Below are positions 1-11,037 of a stretch of 64,000 nucleotides of DNA, in pieces. The DNA lies in assembly GCF_902167145.1 (NCBI RefSeq), contig NC_050097.1, positions 230,969,034 to 231,033,033 on the forward strand. Reading direction: 5' to 3'. The position numbers were made by a program, and so were the translations under genes. The notes beneath the pieces were generated by a model that saw nothing but the letters and a program-made list of their open reading frames with translations, was not told the origin of the DNA and ran no database searches. Positions within the stretch are counted from its first letter, which is position 1, and each line of letters opens with the position of its first letter. The DNA comes from Zea mays (lineage: Eukaryota; Streptophyta; Magnoliopsida; Poales; Poaceae).

Positions 1-528
1 ATGATTTTTGGAGTATCTCGGTGGTGACATCTGTCCATACCCTACTTGGTTTAGAGTCACTCCGATCGGACCCTTCGACAAGTTGGAGCCCGGTTGGTTG
101 AACCCAAACCAAAGGGAGCCTGGCTAGACGGCACTTGGCCGTGGACTTTAATGCTTCTGCTAATTGGACTTGTGCTCGATGGAGTCTGGACTTCCTCCAG
201 TTTGACCAATCTTCCCCTTTGTCGCTGTGTATTCATTGCACATATGTTGCAGGTCTCGCCGTTTCAGAAAATCTCGAAAACTCCGGATGGTACACCCAGT
301 GGGTGTCTATCCAGTGAAAGATGTCCATCACGTTGTCCTAAAATAGTAAACTGATGCGACGGGGAGGTGTAACGTTGTGTCTGAGCGGTTGACTTTGATT
401 CCATCCGGTGCTGTGTTATGTGAAACGGTGCCGGATGCCTGACCCATTTCTTGGAGACTTGAGCCGCTATTGAAGTCTTGCGATGGTTGAGTGAATGGGC
501 GGGAAACGAACGGTCGCCTCCCGGCTCC

Positions 529-536
529 TTTAAATA
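529..536 (+). promoter_or_regulatory. TATA-like box upstream of the decayed acidic ORF
   Basis: TTTAAATA lies 87 nt before the ATG at 623, a normal plant TATA-to-start distance. The rest of 1-528 shows no convincing coding exon or repeat end; it reads like the flank of a retroelement-borne ORF. Weak, motif-only evidence. Confidence 0.35.
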
Positions 537-622
537 GCCCACATCGCCCCGACTGCCTTCGTCACTTGCACTTGTTAACTCGTCATCTTTTCCTCCCTTT
601 TCCCCTTCACACCCGAAAAACG

Positions 623-1306
623 ATGGTCAGAGGCAAATAAGGCAAGGGGAAGCGCCGCCCATTGGATGGAAAGCGTAAGCGCCACCCATTGGAGGGAAAG
701 CGTAAGCGCCCACCGAGTCCCCCATATGAAGAGTTTGGGGGCTCAGAGTTCTCCGAGGAGGAGTTCTCCTCAGGAGACTATGGTTCGCCGACCCCAGCAT
801 CCCCTGCGGCGTCGTCTGATGTCTCAGACGATTCCATGGGGCTGTCAGTGGCGAAGCGGGCCTACATCCGGTCCGTAGAGCGCATGGGGCTCAAGGGATC
901 GGATGACTCAGGGGAGGACTCTGAGGAGGGCGGCGACAGCGGTGGCGAGGATGACGATGGCGGCGAGGGCGAAAGCGGTGATGGCAACAGCGGCGAGGGC
1001 GACGACGATGACGGCGAGGGCGACGACGAGGTATCATGACTTAGCAGGTTATTGTCTTCAAGAGATTCTGTCATCAGAGAGTGTGCCTCGAAGAAACTTG
1101 TTTTGCAGGAGCTAGAGGTTGTTCGTCGCGATGCAAAGGCTGCCTGTCGTGATATCAAGTTCTTAGAGGACGATCGTACTATCATGAATGCATGGTGTGA
1201 CGAAGCGATGGACAAGGCCCTCTGTGCTGGCCGAATCCTGATGAAGAGGCCTGGCGTTGTGGTGCTTGATGACATTGTGGCATTCCTTAGTCGCCATTCT
1301 ACTTAA
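623..1306 (+). pseudogene. Acidic low-complexity ORF, probably retroelement-derived, with two in-frame stops
   Basis: Frame 2 stays open from the ATG at 623 to 1306 apart from TAA at 638-640 and TGA at 1037-1039. The reading runs from a Lys/Arg-rich start (tandem KGKRRPL / GKRKRHPLE repeats) through a Ser/Pro/Glu stretch and a long Asp/Glu/Gly-rich tract (about 930-1035), to a helical C-terminal part ending in AFLSRHST. It has no catalytic motif that I recognise. The composition resembles accessory ORFs of grass Ty3 elements, but that is inference; I do not recognise the family. The two stops make it a pseudogene in this copy. The 17 nt between GT at 1031 and AG at 1047 is too short to be an intron. 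Confidence 0.4.
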
Positions 1307-1322
1307 ACTTTAGCTAGCTTAC

Positions 1323-1877
1323 CAATGACGTCCAAACGGACCGCCCGACCCAGTCCGGTCCGAGCCCGCTAAGGCCCGACATGATTTTGGGCAAGCCTGA
1401 TCCAGTTTAGTATACGAGTCGTGTTGTGCCGACCTACGAGCCATGGACGAGGCCCACACATGGCCTGTTAGATTGTTTATTGTGTCGGGCCGGTTCGTGG
1501 CCCGACGGGTCTATACCAGCCCATCACGTTTAAATAGGGAAAAGCTAAAATTGTGCAACAATGGGGATTTAAACCATGATTGTTGGCTTTAAAAGTTTAT
1601 CTACACCCACTAAACCAACAAGACACATGTATTTTTATCATTTACACCTTATAATCATGTGAAATATAGATGTTTCTATTAAAAAATGGGAAAACATAAA
1701 ACCGGGTTGTGCCATGTCGAGCCCGTCGTGCCGCTCCTTATACCCAGGCCCGACCCGGTGATCGGGCCGGGCTAGCATGGACCCGGTAACCACCGTGCCA
1801 GGTCATGTTCGGGCCGGGTCAAAACTGTGCCAAGTTACGGGTTTACTGGGTGACCCAACACATTTGGACATCTATAA
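1323..1877. mobile_element. Degenerate hAT-like non-autonomous element rich in GGCCCG motifs
   Basis: The right end reads TTTGGACATCTATA and the left end begins near ACGTCCAAACGG, so the termini are imperfect inverted repeats of the TATAGATGNCCAAA type. The interior is full of GCCCGAC/GGCCGGG blocks, as in the better preserved elements at 35764-36588 and 49015-49460. I could not find an 8-bp target duplication, so the left boundary is approximate. It sits in what was the last intron of the decayed RBOH copy that follows. Confidence 0.45.
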
Positions 1878-2032
1878 ATACTATGCATGATAACCACAAC
1901 TGATTAGTACGCTTAGACGGTGAGATAGATGTTTATGAAAGAATTGCATTGTCAACCGCAGGTAATAATGCATGACTTCATCATACTTGCATTTCTAAAT
2001 CAACACTGATATCTCTAATCTTTGATATTCAG

Positions 2033-2151
2033 GAGTGTTCTATTGTGGCGGTGCCCCCGCCCTGCTAAAGACGTTGCACGAACTCACGCATGAATTCTCA
2101 CGGTTAGGGACATGGACAACCAAGTTCGAGTTCCATAACGAGAACTTCTAG
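2033..2151 (+). pseudogene. Last exon of a second RBOH (NADPH oxidase) copy
   Basis: After an intact acceptor (TTGATATTCAG) the exon reads VFYCGGAPALLKTLHEL.. and ends KFEFHNENF-stop, matching the final exon of the intact RBOH at 53726-53838 ([17 protein letters not shown].., [13 protein letters not shown]). The reading frame is open over all 39 residues and the preceding intron is also similar (TTTGATATT(G)CAG). Short homology resumes further on: the text around AAAATCCCAACAGT at 2181-2194 matches 54227-54240, so the copy lacks about 360 bp of 3' flank. No earlier RBOH exon is visible in 1-2032; a hAT-like element and an unrelated ORF lie there. It is a remnant of a duplicated gene, not a functional gene as seen here. 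Upstream exons could lie outside the window. Confidence 0.85.
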
Positions 2152-2229
2152 TTTATGCATCCTCGATCCAGCAAGGTCAAAATCCCAACAGTGTTTTTTG
2201 TTCATCCATTACTTTAGAAGAATCAATAA

Positions 2230-3713
2230 TGTCGGGATCATAATTAGGGGTACCCCCAAGACTCCTAATCTCAGCTGGTAACCCCCATCAGCACAAAGCT
2301 GCAAAGGCCTGATGGGTGCGATTAAGTCAGGGCTCGGTCCACTCAAGGGACACGATCTCGCCTCGCCCGAGCCCAGCCTCGGGCAAGGGCAGCTGACCCC
2401 GGAGGATTCACGTCTCGCCCGAGGGCCCCCTCAAGCAACGGACACACCTCCGGCTCGCCCGAGGCCCAGTCTTCGCCAAGAAGCAACCTTGGCCATATCA
2501 CCACACCGACCGACCGTGTCGCAGGGGCATTTATTGCAAGGATGGCCTGACACCTTATCCTGATGCGCACCCTTCAGTCGACAGAGCCGAAGTGACCGCA
2601 GTCACTTCGCCGCTCCACTGACCGGCCTGACAAGAAGACAGCGTCGCCTTCGTCGCTCCGACTGTTGTGCCACTCGACAGAGTGAGGCTGACAGCAGCCA
2701 AGTCCGGCCTCGGGCGCCATAGGAAGCTCCGCCTCGCCCGACCCCAGGGCTCGGCCCCCGTCTCGGCCTCGGATGACGAACTCCGCTTCGCCTGACCCCA
2801 GGGCTCGGACTCAGCCTCGGCTCCGGAAGACGACGAACTCCGCCTCGCCCGACCCCTGGGCTCGGACTCAGCCTCGGCTCCGGAAGACGACGAACTCCGC
2901 CTCGCCCGACCCCAGGGCTCGGAGTTAGCCTCGGCCTCAGACGATGGTCTCCGCCTCGCCCGACCCAGGGCTCGGACTCGACCTCAACCTCGGAAGACAG
3001 ACTCGACCTCGACCTCGGAGGAGCCTCCGCCTCGCCTGACCCAGGGCTCGGACCAACCACGTCACAGGAGGGGCCATCATTACCCTACCCCTAGCTAGCT
3101 CAGGCTACGGGGAACAAGACCGGCGTCCCATCTGGCTCGCCCCGGTAAACAAATAATGATGGCGCCCTGCGTGCTCCATGACGACGGCGGCTCTCAGCCC
3201 CTTACGGAAGCAAGGAGACGTCAGCAAGGACTCGACAGCCCCGACAGCTGTCCTTCCGCAAGGCTCCAACGCTCCTCCGACGGCCACGACATCACATGAA
3301 CAGGGTGCCAAGACCTCTCCGGCTGCCACGACAGCATGTACTTAGGGCGCTAGCTCCTCTCTGCTAGACACGTTAGCACACTGCTACATCTCCTATTGTA
3401 CACCTGGGCCCTCTCCTTACGCCTATAAAAGGAAGGTCCAGGGCTCTCGTACGAGAAGGTTGGTCGTGCGGGGGAACGGGATGACGCGTGAAGTCTCTCG
3501 CTCTCTCCCACGCGGACGCTTGTAACCCCCTACTGCAAGCGCACCCGACCTGGGCGCAGGGCAGCACGAAGGCCGTGGGTTTCCCCTTTTCCGCCTGTCT
3601 CCCTCTCTCTTGCCCCCCTTCATGCTTCGTCTCGCGCCGACCCATCTGGGCTGGGACACGCAGCGACAATTTACTCATCGGTCCAGGGACCCCCCGGGGT
3701 CGAAACGCCGACA
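2230..3713 (+). repeat. 5' LTR
   Basis: It starts TGTCGGGATCATAATTAGG and ends AAACGCCGACA, and is repeated at 11038-12521. It contains arrays of CCTCGCCCGACCCCAGGGCT-type GC-rich units (about 2720-3050), which give the long spurious minus-strand ORF there. A TATA box is at 3424. Confidence 0.93.
3424..3430 (+). promoter_or_regulatory. LTR TATA box
   Basis: CCTATAAAAGG lies about 290 bp before the end of the 5' LTR, the expected place for the retrotransposon promoter. The identical box in the 3' LTR is at 12232-12238. Confidence 0.6.
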
Positions 3714-3714
3714 G

Positions 3715-3734
3715 TTGGCGCGCCAGGTAGGGGC
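3715..3734 (+). other. Primer binding site
   Basis: TTGGCGCGCCAGGTAGGGGC begins 2 nt after the CCGACA end of the 5' LTR. Position and the TGG start fit a tRNA primer binding site; I did not assign the tRNA. Confidence 0.7.
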
Positions 3735-3894
3735 CTGCTGCGTGTTGACGAACAGCTTCCTGTCAAGCTCCAGATGGGTAGTCTCCAGCAACCTTTCCAG
3801 CCTGGGACGGTGCTCCGTTTCGGGAGTCTTGAGTTCATATCCCTCGACGGCAGCTACGACATGATACTCCTTTCTCCACCGCACGACAGCGACA

Positions 3895-6600
3895 ATGGCG
3901 GCCGACAACCCGCCCGCCGGCGGCGGAATCAATGACGTCTTCCCCACGTGGCGGAAGAACAACATTCGGGTTTGTCCCGTCGCCTCCCCCGCCGATGGAG
4001 GAGGAGGCGGGGCAACCAAGGCCAAGCAGGAGGCGGCACCTCGTCGGCTGTCGAGCGAGTCGACGGCGCCGACGCCCCCAACGGGGGACACGTCGGGCGT
4101 CGACCTTGCGTCTGAGACGAAGACGAGCGCTGTTTCCCCGCAACACGCCAACTCCGAGCAAACGAATGACGCCAGCATGCTCGCAAGGGACTTGCTGGGC
4201 GTCACCCTCGTACCTGAGACGATGGTGCAGTCTGCCCCTGACGCGACTTCGTCACCGCCCGTCGACCAAGAGGTACCGACCGATTCACATCTCGTGCCTT
4301 TTGGATTCACCCTCGACCCACCAAGCGACTTCGCTTCGGTGGAAGCCTTCATAGAGGCATGTCCAAACCTTCCGGGGTACAGTATGCGGTCACCCTGGGA
4401 CCGGCTGACGGCCGTCTCGACCTACGGACCCTCGGGTTCCGAGGAAGATGACGAGCCCAACCTTTGATGGGATTTCTCCGGGCTCGGTAACCCCAGTGCC
4501 ATGCGGGACTTCATGACCGCATGCGACTACATCCTTTCCAATTGTTTCGACGGTAGCCGCAGCCTCGGCGACGAGGACTACGGCCCAAGTCGTGAATGTT
4601 TCCACGTCGATCAAGGGGGTCCCGGCGAAGGCAACCATCTTGGTATACCGGAGAACGGTGATCCCCTAGGCCTGTGCCTCGCGTTGACATCCTTCGGGAG
4701 CTAGCTGTGGTCCCAGTCCCTGCAGGGGGTCAGGACGCACAGCTCGAGCAAATCCGCGACAGGCAGGCCAGGCTCGACGAGGGAGCAGGAACACTTGAGC
4801 CGTTCCGGCAGAACATCAGACAGGAATGGGTAGACCAAGCTCCGGCTGGAGAAGAGCGTCATCTGCCCCAGGGCATCCAGCTCCACATTACCGACGACGT
4901 CAGGGCAAGGCCGCCACCGGCTTCCAGTGGGGTCGGCCAGAACCTGGCAGCAGCAGTAATACTTCTCCGCGCGATGCCGGAGCCATCAACCACCGAGGGG
5001 TGGCGTATCTAGGGAGAGATCAAGAATCTCCTGGAGGATGCCGCGGTCCGACGGGCCGAAAGCTCTGCCTCCCGAAGGCAGGGGTACCCCTCGGAGCATC
5101 ACGCCGCGACTTCCCGATTCATGCGGGAAGCCTTGGTCCACACCGGGCGCACGCGTAACACAGCGCCTGCGGCCCCGGGTCGCCTCGGCAACGAGCACCA
5201 CCACCGCAACTGTCGAACCCACATCGACGAGAGGGTGCGCCGAGGCTACCACCCCAGGCGTGCGGGACGCTACGACAGCGGGGAGGATCAGAGGCCCTCG
5301 CCCAAACCACCCGGTCCGCAGGCTTTCAGCCGGGCCATACGATGGGCACCGTTCCCGACCCGGTTCCGAACCCCGACTACTATCACAAAGTACTCAGGGG
5401 AGACGAGGCCGAAACTGTGGCTCGTGGACTACCGGCTGGCCTGCCATCTGGGTGGAACAGACGATGACAACCTCATCATCCGCAACCTCCCCCTGTTCCT
5501 CTCCGACACCGCTCGAGCCTGGCTGGAGCATCTGCCTCCGGGGCAGATCTCCAACTGGGACGACCTGGTCCAAGCCGTCGCCGACAACTTCCAAGGCACG
5601 TACGTGCGCCCTGGGAACTCATGGGATCTCCGCAGCTGCCGCCAGCAGCCGGGAGAGTCTCTCTGGGACTACATCCGGCGATTCTCGAAGCAACGCACTG
5701 AGCTGCCCAACGTCACCGACTCGGATGTCATCGGCGCGTTCCTCGCCGGCACCACCTGCCGCGACTTGGTAAGCAAGCTGGGTCGCAAGACCCCCACCAG
5801 GGCGAGCGAGCTGATGGACATCGCCACCAAGTTCGCCTCTGGCCAGGAGGAGGTTGAGGCCATCTTTCGGAAGGACAAGCAGCCCCAGGGCCGCCAGCCG
5901 GAAGATGTCCCCGAGGCGTCCACTCAGCACGGCACCAAGAAGAAGGGCAAGAAGAAGTCGCAAGCGAAACGCGACATCGCCGACGCGGACCTTGTCGCCG
6001 CCGCTGAGTACAAGAACCCTCGGAAACCTCCCGGAGGTGCCAATCTCTTCGACAAGATGCTCCAGGAGCCGTGCCCCTATCATCAGGGGCCCATCAAGCA
6101 CACCCTCGAGGAGTGCGTCATGCTTCGGCTCCACTTTCACAAGGCCGGGCCACCTATGGAAGGTGGCAGGGCCCACAACAACGACAAGAGGGAGGATCAC
6201 AAGGCAGAGGAGTTCCCTGAGGTCCACGACTGCTTCATGATCTACGGTGGGCCATTGGCAAACGCCTCGGCTCGGCACTGCAAGCAAGAGCGCCGGGAGG
6301 TCTGCTCGGTAAAGGTGGCGGCGCCAGTCTACCTAGACTGGTCCGACAAGCCCATCACCTTCAACCAGCGTGACCACCCCGATCGCGTGCCGAGCCCGGG
6401 GAAATATCCGCTCGTTTTCGACCCCGTCATCGGCAACGTCAGGCTCACCAAGGTCCTCATGGACGGAGGCAGCAGCCTCAACATCATCTACGCCGAGACC
6501 CTCGGGCTCCTGCGGATCGATCTGTCCTTGCTCCGGGCAGGCGCGACTCCTTTTCACAGGATCATCCCCGGGAAACGCGTCCAGCCCCCGGACAACTCGA
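3895..6600 (+). pseudogene. gag: gag of the Ty3 element plus start of protease, broken by stops and frameshifts
   Basis: It begins MAADNPPAGGG at 3895 in frame 1, with a stop at 4465-4467. The reading then moves to frame 3 near 4670, where a TAG at 5010-5012 sits where Gln would be expected. The main open part (5121 on) holds the retrotransposon capsid region (AWLEHLPPGQISNWDDL.. through LWDYIRRFSKQ, about 5515-5700), a Lys-rich stretch, a CPYHQGPIKHTLEEC zinc-knuckle-like motif (about 6072-6116) and the aspartic protease signature LMDGGSSLNIIY (about 6456-6492). Near 6600 the frame shifts again into the downstream polyprotein. Gag forms the cytoplasmic virus-like particle and the protease would cut the polyprotein. 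This copy cannot make an intact product. Confidence 0.85.
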
Positions 6601-6601
6601 T

Positions 6602-8950
6602 TTGCCTGTCTGCTTCAGGACTCCCTCCAACTTTAGAAGGGAAACCCTCACGTTCGAGGTGGTCGGGTTCCGAGGAACCTACCACGCAGTGCTGGGGAGG
6701 CCATGCTACGCCAAGTTCATGGTCGTCCCCAACTACACCTACCTCAAGCTCAAGATGCCGAGCCCCAACGGGGTCATCACCGTCGGCCCCACGTACCGAC
6801 ACGCGTACGAATGCGACGTGGAGTGCGTGGAGTACGCCGAAGCCCTCGCCGAATCCGAGGCCCTCATCGCCGACCTGGAGAGCCTCTCCAAGGAGGCGCC
6901 ATACGTGAAGCGCCATGCTGGCAACTTCGAGCCAGCAGAGACGGTCAAGTCCGTCCCTCTCGACCCCAGCAACGACGCCTCCAAGCAGATATGGATCGGC
7001 TCCGAGCTCGACCCCAAATAGGAAGCAGTGCTCATCGACTTTCTCTGCGCGAACGTCGAAGTCTTTGCGTGGAGTCCCTCGAACATGCCTGACATACCGA
7101 GGGATGTCGCCGAGCACTCGCTGGATATCCGAGCTGGAGCCCGACCCGTGAAGCAGCCCCTGCGCCGATTCGACGAAGAAAAGCGCAGAGCCATATGCGA
7201 GGAGATCCACAAGCTGATGGCTGCAGGGTTCATCAAAGAGGTATTCCATCCCGAATGGCTTGCCAACCCTGTGCTTGTGAGAAAGAAAGGAGGGAAATGG
7301 CGGATGTGTGTAGACTACACTGGTCTAAACAAAGCATGTTCGAAAGTTCCCTATCCTCTGCCTCGCATCGATCAAATCGTGGATTCCACTGCTGGGTGCG
7401 AAACCCTGTCTTTCCTCGATGCCTACTCAGGGTATCACAAAATCAGGATGAAAGAGTCTGACCAGCTCGCGACTTCTTTCATCACACCTTTTGGCATGTA
7501 CTGCTACGTTACTATGCCATTTGGTTTGAGGAATGCGGGTGCGACGTACCAAAGGTGCATGAACCACGTGTTCGGTGAACACATTGGTCGAACGGTTGAG
7601 GCTTACGTCGACGACATCGTAGTCAAGACGAGGAAAGCTTCCGACCTCCTTTCCGACCTTGAAACGACATTCCGGTGTCTCAAGGCGAAAGGCGTAAAAC
7701 TCAACCCCGAGAAGTGTGTCTTCGGAGTCCCCCGAGGCATGATCTTGGGGTTCATTGTCTCCGAGCGGGGCATCGAGGCCAACCCAGAGAAAATCGCGGC
7801 CATCACCAACATGGGGCCCGTCAAGGACTTGAAAGGCGTACAGAGGGTCATGGGATGCCTTGCGGCTCTGAGCCGCTTCATCTTGCGCCTCGGCGAAAGA
7901 GGCCTACCTCTGTACCGCCTCTTAAGGAAGGCCGAGTGCTTCACTTGGACCCCTGAGGTCGAGGAATCCCTCGGGAACCTGAAGGCGCTCCTCACGAACG
8001 CGCCCATCTTGGTGCCCCCTGCTGCCGAAGAAGCCCTCTTGATCTACATCGCCGCTACCACTCAGGTGGTCAGCGTCGCGATCGTGGTTGAGAGACGAGA
8101 AGAGGGGCATGCATTGCCCGTCCAGAGGCCGGTCTACTTCATCAGTGAGGTACTGTCCGAGACAAAGATCCGCTACCCACAAATTCAGAAGCTGCTGTAC
8201 GCGGTGATCCTGACGCGGCGGAAGTTGCGACACTACTTCGAGTCTCATCCGGTGACTGTTGTGTCATCCTTCCCCCTGGGGGAGATCATCCAGTGCCGAG
8301 AGGCCTCGGGTAGGATTGCAAAGTGGGCGGTGGAAATCATGGGCGAGACAATCTCGTTCGCCCCTCGGAAGGCCATCAAGTCCCAAGTCTTGGCGGACTT
8401 TGTGGCTGAATGGGTCGACGCCCAGCTTCCAGCAGCTCCGATCCAACCGGAACTCTGGACCATGTTTTTCGATGGGTCGCTGATGAAAACTGGAGCGGGC
8501 GCGGGCCTGCTCTTCATCTCACCCCTCGGGAAACACCTCCGCTACGTGTTGCGCCTCCATTTCCCGGCGTCCAACAACGTGGCTGAGTACGAGGCTCTGG
8601 TCAACGGGTTGCGCATCGCCATCGAGCTAGGGGTCCGACGCCTCGACGCTCGCGGCGACTCGCAGCTTGTCATTGACCAAGTCATGAAGAACTCCCACTG
8701 CCGCGACCCGAAGATGGCAGCCTACTGCGATGAGGTTCGGTGCCTGGAAGACAACTTCTACGGGCTCGAGCTCAACCACATCGCCCGACGATACAACGAG
8801 ACTGCGGACGAGCTGGCTAAGATAGCCTCGGGGCGGATAATGGTTCCCCCGGACGTCTTCTCCCGAGACCTACATCAACCCTTAGTCAAGACCGACGACA
8901 CGCCCGAGCCCGAGAAGGCCTCGGCCCAGCCCGAGGTACCCTCGGCTTAG
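6602..8950 (+). pseudogene. pol: pol: protease tail, reverse transcriptase and RNase H, one nonsense codon
   Basis: Frame 2 is continuous from about 6602 to 8950 except for TAG at 7019-7021 (..SELDPK-stop-EAVL.., Gln expected). The longest intact part (7028-8950, 640 aa) holds reverse transcriptase: WRMCVDYTGLNKA, the FLDAYSGYHKI motif, PFGLRNAGATYQ and the catalytic YVDDIVVK near residue 192. A connection domain and RNase H follow (FFDGS near residue 480, NNVAEYEAL, DARGDSQLV supplying the acidic residues). It ends at TAG 8948-8950. Beyond that the same frame continues with the linker that usually leads into integrase (VTPNRNWQTPYLQYL) and then loses all similarity near 9090. Reverse transcription would act in the cytoplasmic particle. 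Confidence 0.92.
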
Positions 8951-10100
8951 CCCGAGGCACCCTCGGCCCCCGAGGGTGAGGCACTGCGCGTCGAGGAAGA
9001 GCGGAGCGGGGTCACGCCTAATCGAAACTGGCAGACCCCGTACCTACAATATCTCCACCGAGGAGAGCTGCCCCTCGACCGAGCCGAAAGGCGGAAGAAC
9101 CGCAGGCGCCCCCCATCCGGGGGCTCGGAAGGTGGAAAGACGCGATGCATGAGGGGAGCGCGAAGACATGGTTGCCTTTCAAGGGGGTCACCCTCCTTTT
9201 AAAGGCAACTCTCCCCACTTGCATCCTCAGCCGTCGCGGGCTGAGTCTTCTCCAACACGCTCCAAGGTCCTCCCCCTACGACACGGGGGCTGGGTCCCAC
9301 GCGTCATGCAAGCTGGCCCAGGGCAGAAGAAGCCAAACTGCCGCGCGCGGTGCGTGTAACTGCCCAGTGGTTACAAGCATTCCTCCACTTTCGCCCAGAC
9401 CAGCGGGTGAAAGGGCGAGCCGCCATGCAGGCGGCATGCAACCGCACCAAGGGGGCGCACCCTTTTGGCTTCGACGCGTCCAGCATGGAGGCCCAGGCCC
9501 ACACGTCATGTAACCGGCGCGCCGGTTACTACGTGCGAGAAACTGCACCGCCACTTGCGCCAGTACCGCGCCTCCTCGACTACGGAACCAGTGCCGCGAC
9601 TCGAGGCGACCCTGCGCACAGCCCAATAGTGCCAACCGAGCACATCGGTCACGGGTCAGCCAGCCGCGGGAGAAGGCGCGACGGTCGATACGGCCAGAAA
9701 CGAGCCGGCAGTAATGGCGGTGGCAGGCGGGCGGAAGCAGCGGTCAAGTCGTCAGCAAGCTCACGTCCCCTCCTGGGACAGCGAGAGAACCCTCTCCCAC
9801 GACGTGAAGACGACGCGCCCGTGTTCCGTTCCTCGAACGGCTCGCGCACGCACAACGGCCGCCCCGCGAGCCACTCGTCCCGTCGCTTTAAATCTGCGGC
9901 AGGACAGGCGGCACCTTTGGCAGGCGAAGCAGGCGACGCTTCACCTCCGCCATAATGACCGCGTCAAAAAGATGCACCACGTCGTTCGATTTCGTATCCT
10001 TTTCCACTTCCTCTTTCTCTCTCTTGCCTCAGGGATCGGGAAAGAGGATACTCCGAAAGGGATCCTTCTCCGCGAAGGAAACGGGCCCCGAGCCCCCCTA

Positions 10101-10310
10101 CTGATCAGAGGTTCGAAGGCTGGCCCCTCGGAAGGGTTCAACAACCGCCTCAGAGCGCTCGGGCTCCGCGCCCACTACTGGTCAGAGGTTCGAAGGCCGA
10201 CCCCTCGGAAGGGTTCAACGGCTGCCTCAGGCCACTCGGGCTCCGCGCCCACTACTGATCAGGGGTTCGTAGGCTGGCCCCCGAAGGGTTCGACAGCCGC
10301 CTCAGACATA
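10101..10310 (+). repeat. About 77-bp tandem repeat, 2.7 copies
   Basis: Units start CTGATCAGAGGTTCGAAGG at 10101, CTGGTCAGAGGTTCGAAGG near 10178 and CTGATCAGGGGTTCGTAGG near 10255, each followed by CCTCGGAAGGGTTC or close variants and a CGGGCTCCGCGCCC block. The same repeat occurs in the opposite orientation at about 60900-61110 in the second Ty3 element. Confidence 0.8.
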
Positions 10311-11021
10311 GAGCGAGGGATGACCCTGGGTACGTTCGATACATAACCAAGGCTCGGGCTACGCTCCCGAGGTACCCTAGGACATTTCCGAGACCAACGG
10401 GAATGATCTTGTAACGGAATCCCACCAGACGGAGGCATCGAGCCCTCGGACCCCGTCAAAAGGGGACCGGGTCCGGCAAATCACCCGTAGGTACTTTTGG
10501 AGCGCGCCTCCAGGCCACTAGCCGACCCCTAACGAATGGGGCATGGGCGTCCACTCGGATTACCCGTTAGCAACTCACTGGAGACACCATGTTCGGCGCC
10601 ATCCGAGGGCAACATGGCGCTTCCCCCCTCCTCCTTGCGGAAAGGCAACGCAGGGGCGTATGTAAAAAAGTCGAGTCTGTCCTTGACCGTCTTCTCGCTC
10701 TGTGCGGAGGCTCGGGGGCTGCTCTCGCAAACCCAGCTCCGGCCAAACCGTTGACAGCGTCAACATACCAGCCCGAGAACTTGGGACTCGACTGTGCACC
10801 CGGGCTATGGCCAGTTCGCATGAGGGAACAACCAGACCGGTCGAAGCATCACGAAACACGCTAAGACCTCGAAGGAGTCAAACCACTCCTCCGAGGCCTC
10901 GGGGGCTACACCCGGCGGTTGCGCTCGCGCGCACCCACCGGAACGAAATGCCACCGAGAAAGGCCGGTCCCCTTGCAAAAAGTGCGACAAAAGCCTCCAA
11001 GCGAGTATTAACACTCCCTTC

Positions 11022-11037
11022 GAGGCTCGGGGGCTAC
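11022..11037 (+). other. Polypurine tract
   Basis: GAGGCTCGGGGGCTAC lies directly before the TGTCGG start of the 3' LTR, the position of the plus-strand primer. The same text, inverted, abuts the LTR at 60185 in the second element. Confidence 0.65.

Larger units (their letters stand above)
8951..11037 (+). other. Non-coding 3' region of the Ty3 element, integrase deleted
   Basis: After the integrase linker (to about 9090) no HHCC zinc finger or DDE core is found on either strand. The stretch instead holds GC-rich sequence related to the 3' region of the minus-strand element at 60185-61340: shared pieces include ACGCGGTCATNATGGCGG-type text and a 77-bp tandem repeat. The ORFs over it have no recognisable domain. 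Confidence 0.7.

Noticed and set aside
1031..1047. Possible intron joining the two halves of the acidic ORF
   Set aside because: 17 nt is far below the minimum plant intron; an in-frame stop explains it better.
2602..3060. Minus-strand ORF with repeated SPGVGRGGVRRLPEP-type units
   Set aside because: Lies wholly in the LTR over a GC-rich tandem array and is repeated in the other LTR; not a protein gene.
5619..6287. 222-aa minus-strand ORF over gag
   Set aside because: Antisense of the gag coding sequence, no recognisable domain.
10101..10310. CRISPR-like spaced repeat
   Set aside because: Contiguous tandem units without spacers, in a plant retrotransposon.
9145..10346. Several 100-200-aa ORFs in the 3' region of the Ty3 element
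   Set aside because: No domain, and they overlap the 77-bp repeat and non-coding text shared with the sister element.
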